From: Asterella californica
Lineage: Eukaryota > Streptophyta > Marchantiopsida > Marchantiales > Aytoniaceae
DNA: 64,000 nt
Direction of reading: 5' to 3'
Assembly (NCBI GenBank): GCA_036924285.1
Contig: JAYKYS010000001.1
Span: 729,501 to 793,500, forward strand
Shown here: one piece after another, positions 58,341 to 64,000 of the stretch
Layout of the letters: the number at the start of each line of letters is the position of its first letter
Numbering within the stretch: position 1 is the stretch's first letter
Notes under the pieces: generated by a model
The model's database searches: none
Told to the model about the DNA's origin: nothing
The model's input: only the letters and a program-made list of their open reading frames with translations
Made by a program: the position numbers and the translations under genes

Positions 58341-59921
58341 GATTTCCCAATCCTACACCCAAGCCCGGTGAGAAGACCAAGGTCTCGCTGCCTTGGATGA
58401 AGATTGGACACCAAGGTGAAACTCCTTCTACGACTAAGGGATACACTTCAGAAGACTCAGCTGCGTCTTCTAACATGGATGAACGATACAATGAGTTTGT
58501 GGTGAATAACTTGTGTACTACAGAAGTAGCGGAGATAGCAGAAGAAGTGATCTGTGAATACATTGAGTGCTACGAGATTGCGGAAGAAGAGCTTCCAGAA
58601 GACAAAAATACCGTCTTCCCTTCGGAAGATCCGACAGTTGGTCTTCCAAAAGACGAATCTGAATCGGAAGAAGCTCCCAAACCGGAATACTTTGGTGCCA
58701 GTGAGTACAGTCACACTGAAGGAATGGTAAACCCGGATGATCTTCAAGAAATGGAGGTTGCTCCTGTGAAGAAGCTGAAGCTTTCCAAGGTGACCGAGGG
58801 CCAGCAGTTGGAAGACTTTCGAGAACTTCTGACGGAGTTCCAAGATGTCTTTGCGTGGACCATAGAAGACATGAAGGGCATCCCTCGAGAGCTGGGAGAA
58901 CATCGGATTGACTTGCTAGAAGGTGTTGTTCCTACACGGCAGAGGTAGTATCAGCTCAACCCCAAGTATTCGCTCCTGGTGAAGGACCAGATCGACCAAT
59001 ACCTGAAGACGAGAGTCATCTTCCCAGTACTCAGTACTCAGTAGTGAGTGGGTAGTTCCTATTGTCATCGTACCCAAGAAGCAGACAGAGAAGATCCGAG
59101 TATGTCAGGACTTCCGGAAGCTGAACTTGACCACGGAAAAGGATCATCATCCTTAATCATTTACCGACTCTATGTTAGACCAAGTAGCATGGCATGAGTT
59201 CTACAGCTTCTTGGATGGGTATTTTAGGTACAACCAAGTTTCGATCAGAGAAGAAGACAAGTCGAAAACTACTTTCACTACTGATTGAGACACGTACGCG
59301 TACAATCAAATGCCATTTGGTTTATGCAACGCGCCCGCCACATTCCAGAGATTGATGATTACAATCTTCAAGGAGTATCTTCGCACTTTCATGGAAATCT
59401 TCTTGGATGATTTCTGTGTGTTTGGATCGAAAGAAGACCACCTGATATTTCTAAGGAAGTGTTTTCTCAAGTGTAGAGAACATCATTTGGCTCTTCACCC
59501 TGAGAAGTGCTTCTTTGGTATGTCAGAGGGAATTTTGCTAGGACATAGGATTTTTGGAAGAGGTATAGAAGTCGACTGTGCTAAGGTAGAAGTCATTATG
59601 AAACTTCACCCACCAGCTAACCTGACTCAGTTGAGAAGTTTCCTGGGCAACGTAAGATACTACAGGAGGTTTATTGACAGGTACGCAGAGGTAGCAGGAA
59701 GACTTACCAAGTTGCTGAAGAAGGACGAACCTTACATTTGGTCTTCTGAGCAGCAGGAAGCGTTCGAAGAAATGAAGAGACTTTTGTCGGAATCCCCTGT
59801 CCTAAGGCCACTTGATTGGGAGAGAGTCTTCCACATTTATGTGGATGTTTCTGCTTTCGCCATAGGGGTGGTGTTGAGTCAAAAAGATGAGAAGAAGAAG
59901 GATTATCCAATCTACTACTAA
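58292..59921 (+). pseudogene. Linker and reverse transcriptase, Gypsy
   Basis: An acidic linker (58292-58760) leads to FRELLTEFQDVFAWTIEDMK and the RT. TAG at about 58,946 and further stops and shifts between 59,030 and 59,290 interrupt it. Recognisable pieces are VPIVIVPKK, RVCQDFRKLNL, FYSFLDGYFRYNQVSI and, in an open block from 59,310, [16 protein letters not shown]. The active site is FLDDFCVFGS, then LHPEKCFFG and LRSFLGNVRYYRRFI. It then enters RNase H at HIYVDVSAFAIGVVLSQ. Confidence 0.92.
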
Positions 59922-60193
59922 ACTCTGCATCACTTCTCAGTGATGCAGAGAAGAAGTACTCTACAACTGAAAGGGAGTGTCTTGGCATGATTTACTCCTG
60001 TAGAAAGTTTAAGCACTATCTTCTAGCCAACCCATTTGTCTTCTATGTGGATCATTTTTCTTTGAAACATCTTGTGAAGAAAGAGGATTTGTCTGGTAGG
60101 ATAGCTAGGTGGATTCTTCTACTCCAGGAATTTACTTACACAGTTGAGTACAGGCCTGGAAGACAGCATGTTAATGCTGACTACCTATTGTAA
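59922..60193 (+). pseudogene. RNase H end of the Gypsy element, cut by an LTR fragment
   Basis: After a frame break caused by a small palindromic insertion (59,923-59,950), the frame resumes. It reads SDAEKKYSTTERECLGMIYS, FYVDHFSLKHLV and RPGRQHVNADYL. At 60,189 it runs directly into a piece of the element B LTR. No integrase follows, so the 3' half of the element is missing. Confidence 0.88.
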
Positions 60194-60461
60194 CAACCTA
60201 GAGAAACACAAAGTATCGGAAATAGTAGATTAAGGATCGTTCCCACGAAGATACAGTTAACAATTACACAAAACACAGTACAAGAATGTCACAAAGATAA
60301 TTCACATAGTTTTCTGTTATTCTCACGGAATAGAATAAATATCCGGGTGAGAGTTTAAGTCTGATAAGAAACCAAACCCAAGCAAAACCTGATAAATCAA
60401 ATACAAACAATCAATGAAATAGTTCCTTGATCAAGGACCCTTCCAACAAAACAAACAAAAC
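60189..60461 (-). repeat. Fragment of the element B LTR
   Basis: A 270-bp close copy of 54,636-54,905, in the same orientation. Both ends are abrupt: RNase H sequence to the left and unrelated sequence (ACGCTGGCACTC) to the right. Confidence 0.92.
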
Positions 60462-61527
60462 GCTGGCACTCTAGGGGGCTTGACGTGGTAGCCTATGAGT
60501 GTAGATAAGTTACCAGGTAGTTTAAGGCACAAAAGGACAGTCAAGTGGAGCTATGAACTCCCATTGGTCCATTTTGTCTTTTGTAAAACTCTAAGTTTAG
60601 AAACAGAGGTCTAAAGGAGATTTTGAGAAATTGGTGAGGGGACTGCCGAAACTGAGAGCACAGGGAGATAGAGCTCGTCGAGCCAAGCATTGTCGGTGGA
60701 ATTCTTGATCGATTTGGATCAATAAACAAGGAGTTATGCCCAATTGAAGTTCGGATTGTGCCAAATCTGCATCACTTTTGTTGATTTTGGGGTTTTGAGT
60801 CTCAATTGCAGCAAAATCGAGAAAATCGCTTCAAACCTTCGTGGTTGTGTTCACTGTCCGCAGGACTACGACTGTCTCCAAATTTTCATGCCAATTGAGT
60901 GAATGAGTAATTCAGGGCGACCGCTAAAGTAGAGGGGGTCCGAAAAGCTCTCAATCTGGAACAGCAACTTCAGAGAGTGAGATCTGGAGTTCTGTGTGGA
61001 ATCAGGAGGCCCTACTTCACTGGAGTATTCAGCAAGCTGCGTGCTGCAAATCCTGTAAGAAACTTCGAAAGTGATTGAGCCAATCTTCTGTTATAGGTCG
61101 AAATAGCTGTCTAGGCACCACAAATTACCGTAATTTCTCTACTCAGAAAGTTTCTACTCATATCTTAGTGCTCTGAATTGATCTGAAGCTGAAACTTCGT
61201 GTGTATGGTCAGTAGAGCCTCATTTACATTTAGGAGGAGTTCTGAAGTCTGAACCTTCACATATTTCTCAATCCTGAGTGTCAAAATTTGCCATCTGATC
61301 TTATCATTGCTAGTTAAGTCTGAACTTTGCTTCCTGAACATATCAGAAGAGCCAAGAGACTTGTATGAGTGTTTTTCAGTATCACCTTGAGACCTGAAGC
61401 CTATCCTGTGAGTAAACCAGCCACAGCCTGAAGTCCAACGCTTCCCTGAGTAGATTGAACACAGCCTTCAAGCTCATATCACAGCCAGAAGGTTCGCCCT
61501 TCCCAGGAAGACTCTCACCACGACACC
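60462..61527. other. Non-coding, leader-like sequence
   Basis: No usable frame and no RNA gene. It contains AAGGAGTTATGCCCAATTG and similar text, which resembles the leader or LTR style of plant Gypsy elements and the repeat at 40.9-41.3 kb. I found no second copy here to prove it. Confidence 0.4.
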
Positions 61528-62170
61528 GTACTCAGAGAACCTCCTGATCGCGCTACTGTACACGTGCTTGCAACTCCTGGTTGCTCTTTCGAAGCTGCAC
61601 CAGCTCCTTGGCAGAAGCGGATGCTTCCGCCTTGTACCTCGCTGCGAGCTTCTCCGTGGTGCGGAGGCTAGCTTCCAGCGCTTCTGCCATCTTCTGGCCT
61701 TCTTCCTGTCGCATCAAGGTGCGCAGACCGAATCCAGGCTGTAAAGGCCTCTCCTGAGCCTTCGCTCTCTTCTCCAGCAACTCCATAGCTGACTGGATCT
61801 CTGATCGGAAGAAGGCATTGAACTCCTCCAGTTGTCTTCCTGCAGAAGACAGGCTCATCTCCACAACTCGGTCGGAGGTCTCTATCTTATCTTCTAGAGG
61901 CAAGGATGCCTCTTCCACCACTATGGTCTTCATCTTCTGCACTCGGGAAGAAGCTACTCTTCTCATCTTCCGGGGTGGAAGATCTCTACCCATGGCAGAG
62001 GCGGTCCTCTTTATTGCGCTTCCCCGCATCGCAATAGGAGTATCCATCCATCCTTGGTCGTCCATCCATCCTTGGTCGGTTGGTTTTGAGCGATCTCTTC
62101 GAGAGGAGTTTCTTGAGGAGGATTCAGAGAGAGTTACTAGAAGGACATTTCTGGACTGGTTGAGCAGCAA
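61528..62170 (-). pseudogene. Second copy of the coiled-coil gag-like ORF
   Basis: This copy has the N-terminus that is lost at 44-45 kb: a basic start, a duplicated QGWMD segment (tandem CATCCATCCTTGGTCG at about 62,043-62,075) and RDLPPRKMRRVASSR. It then shows the shared MELLEKRAKAQE(R)PLQPGFG coiled coil. It ends at 61,528, where similarity to the other copy stops. It overlaps, head to head, the start of the plus-strand gag at 62.15 kb. Confidence 0.6.
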
Positions 62171-62940
62171 CCTGGTCGTATGATGAGCCTGAGTGAGTTG
62201 CTGAGAGAGTTTGATCGGAGATACCGGTAACTTTCTACTCTAGAGCGAATAACCCTAGATGCTAGGAGAACAGAGCTTTTCCTGCAAGCCACCGATGATG
62301 CTACGGCAGATTGGTTATGTTTTATGTTGGCCGATCGATCTGCTGAGGGAGGTGTTACTATGGATTGGGGGAGAGTTGAGGATGCTGTGGCTGTACTGAC
62401 AAGGCAGAGGAGGGGAAGAGTGGCTGTGGGAGGACGTCCGCTTGCAGAAGTGGTCACTCCACCTTATGCTGCTCCTCAAGTACAGCAGCCTTTGGCCCTT
62501 GCTCTCAGACCTGCTGTACCGGCTGTAGTTCCTTTGATGCCAGTTGTGTCAATTCCTGCACAAAGGGCACCGGTTCAAAGACCTGCAGAGAACCATGGGC
62601 AGCAGAACCAGATCGAAGACCTGATTCGGCAGATGCGAGAGCTGAAGGTAGAGCTAGCTGGATTGCAGAGACAGCAGCCACCGACGCCTCCTGCTGCACG
62701 TCTAGGAGATGCTCCTGTTCGTAGATGTATCTGCAGTGATAGTCTGGATCACTTCCGAGGAGACTGTCAAGAGCTCACAACTGCTTTGCGAGATGGTGTG
62801 GTTCGCTACCAGAACGGTAGGTTGCACCTTTCTTCTACTGGAGAGCCGTTGAGCACGCAGTTTGGGCGAGGAGGCATGAGGAGTCTACCTCAGATTGCTG
62901 CGGCGGCAACTGTACATGCATTGATGGCACCACGGTAAAT
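62150..62940 (+). pseudogene. Gag of a plus-strand Gypsy element (continues right)
   Basis: The frame reads LSELLREFDRRYR, then a TAA (CGG TAA CTT, near 62,229) where Gln is expected. It continues LDARRTELFLQATDDATADW, DWGRVEDAVAVLTRQRR and a Pro/Ala-rich linker. A cysteine motif CICSDSLDHFRGDC and RYQNGRLHLSSTGEPL follow. A frame change near 62,925 leads into IDGTTVNPDVYAGHIEV. The short Cys-x-Cys-x(5)-His-x(4)-Cys motif is a degenerate zinc knuckle. Confidence 0.8.
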
Positions 62941-64000
62941 CCTGATGTATATGCTGGACATATTGAGGTTTCTTCTAGTCCTACGTTGCTAGATAGGACT
63001 GCTGAGAAGAGTATTGCTCCCGTTCCTTCTGAAGTACTGAAGAGGGGAGCCGAGTCTATTCGTAGGGTCACAGGATGAGGAGATCCTGTAGATGCTGCTT
63101 CTATCAGAGCATTCTTGGATGTAGATAGACACGTTCATTGGCAGGATGCTTCTGTGGAGGAGAAGAGGCGGCGAGAAGCCTCTGAACTTGATACTGGAAT
63201 TCTTGAGGAGACTGGGGATAGACGGAGAGTCACAAGGAGACGAGTGGCTCTTCTTGAGGACATCTCGTCTACTTCTGCAGCTCCTCCACCTGCACCAGGT
63301 CCGATGGAGGACGTGCAGAGATCCCAGCAAGAGCCAACGACTGCTGGTAGGCGGTTTACTGCCCAAGAGAAGGAGAAGGGACCGGCTTACAAGTTGGCAG
63401 TTGATATTGAAACTTCTACTGATCTGAAGAGCATCTTGGAGCAGAGGATACTGGATGCACGAATCGAGTTTTTTCTTCGGGAAGTTCTAGGTATTGCAAA
63501 GAGGGAGTTTCACGAACTGATCATCGACATCATCAAGCGCAAGAGACAGGTGATGTCCGAGCAGGTAGAGAGTCAGATGATAGATGTAGTAGGAGCTTCT
63601 CTGAATGATGCAGAGTTTGGAAAGGTGCATATTCAAGAAGCTGATGACAAGGAGTACCAGCAAGAAGCGTTAGTTGCTGGTACCAACACTATTGAGTTTG
63701 ATGATGAGGAAGCTGGCGAGGAGAGTCCAGCTACTGATAGTGATTTCAGAAGGAGGCATTGGGCTCGTGCTACAACTGCTACACAAGTTCGTCTTTGAAG
63801 TTTGGCTGAACCTGTTGCTGCTTTAGTTGATCACGGATCTGAGATCAACATCATGTCACGGGAGGTGTATGAGAGAGGTCAGTGGCCTATCGAGCTGAAC
63901 CATGATTGGGTGTTACGTGCTGCAAACAACCAGAAGGGTGAGCTATATGGCGTTTGTCCTAACGTGAAGGTGAAGATAGGTGATGTGGATGTGGATCAAC
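62925..64000 (+). pseudogene. Linker and protease of the same Gypsy element
   Basis: After the shifted stretch to a TGA near 63,076, an open block (63115-63798) reads a basic linker, KLAVDIETSTDLKSILEQR and LREVLGIAKREFHELIIDII. Then TGA near 63,798 is followed by the protease site AALVDHGSEINIMSREVYE and AANNQKGELYGVCPNVKVKI. The element runs off the window, so RT and integrase should lie to the right. Both stops fit CGA to TGA. Confidence 0.82.

Overview
The window looks like nuclear DNA of a land plant. It holds three intron-containing plant-type genes: a SUN-domain nuclear envelope protein, a JmjC ribosomal oxygenase, and a small zinc-ribbon protein of a plant-restricted type. The rest is non-coding DNA rich in Copia, Ty3/Gypsy, Mutator-like, MITE-like and tRNA-derived sequence. 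One intron is only 61 nt and the Gypsy families are diverse. A bryophyte or lycophyte is plausible, but the sequence alone does not settle the species.

Layout: 0-6 kb has an ORF fragment at the edge, a Copia scrap between 75-bp direct repeats, a cluster of short tandem duplications, a decayed Mutator-like (MULE) transposase on the minus strand, and a degenerate GAGCGA-type array. 6-15.7 kb is AT-rich and gene-free, with hairpin repeats, a tRNA-like SINE head and a MITE-like unit. 15.7-29 kb is the genic island: the zinc-ribbon gene (minus, 4 exons, about 357 aa), SUN (minus, 2 exons, about 511 aa) and, divergent from SUN, the JmjC oxygenase (plus, 5 exons, about 960 aa). For all three I could join exons at usable splice sites with reading frame and family motifs preserved. 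29-41 kb is again AT-rich and gene-free, with microsatellites, palindromes, a second tRNA-like unit and a 3-copy tandem repeat of about 160 bp.

41-64 kb is a nested retrotransposon cluster. A minus-strand chromovirus (45.1-52.0 kb) has gag, protease, RT, RNase H, integrase and chromodomain. Its 5' LTR and primer binding site are visible, but its 3' LTR is cut to 365 bp. Element B lies at 51.9-57.2 kb with an inverted repeat of about 1.05 kb, an LTR with its primer binding site, gag, and a long coiled-coil accessory ORF. A plus-strand Gypsy pol remnant lies at 57.8-60.2 kb. Two copies of a coiled-coil gag-like ORF lie at 44-45 and 61.5-62.2 kb. A plus-strand Gypsy gag/protease runs off the right edge. 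All pol genes carry stops or frameshifts. Most of the stops I inspected fit C-to-T change at CAG or CGA codons, as expected for methylated, silenced copies.

I did not find a convincing undescribed functional system. The most interesting leads are the accessory coiled-coil ORF of element B and its inverted-repeat arrangement, the transition-type stop signature, a family of hairpin repeats, and tRNA-derived SINE-like heads.
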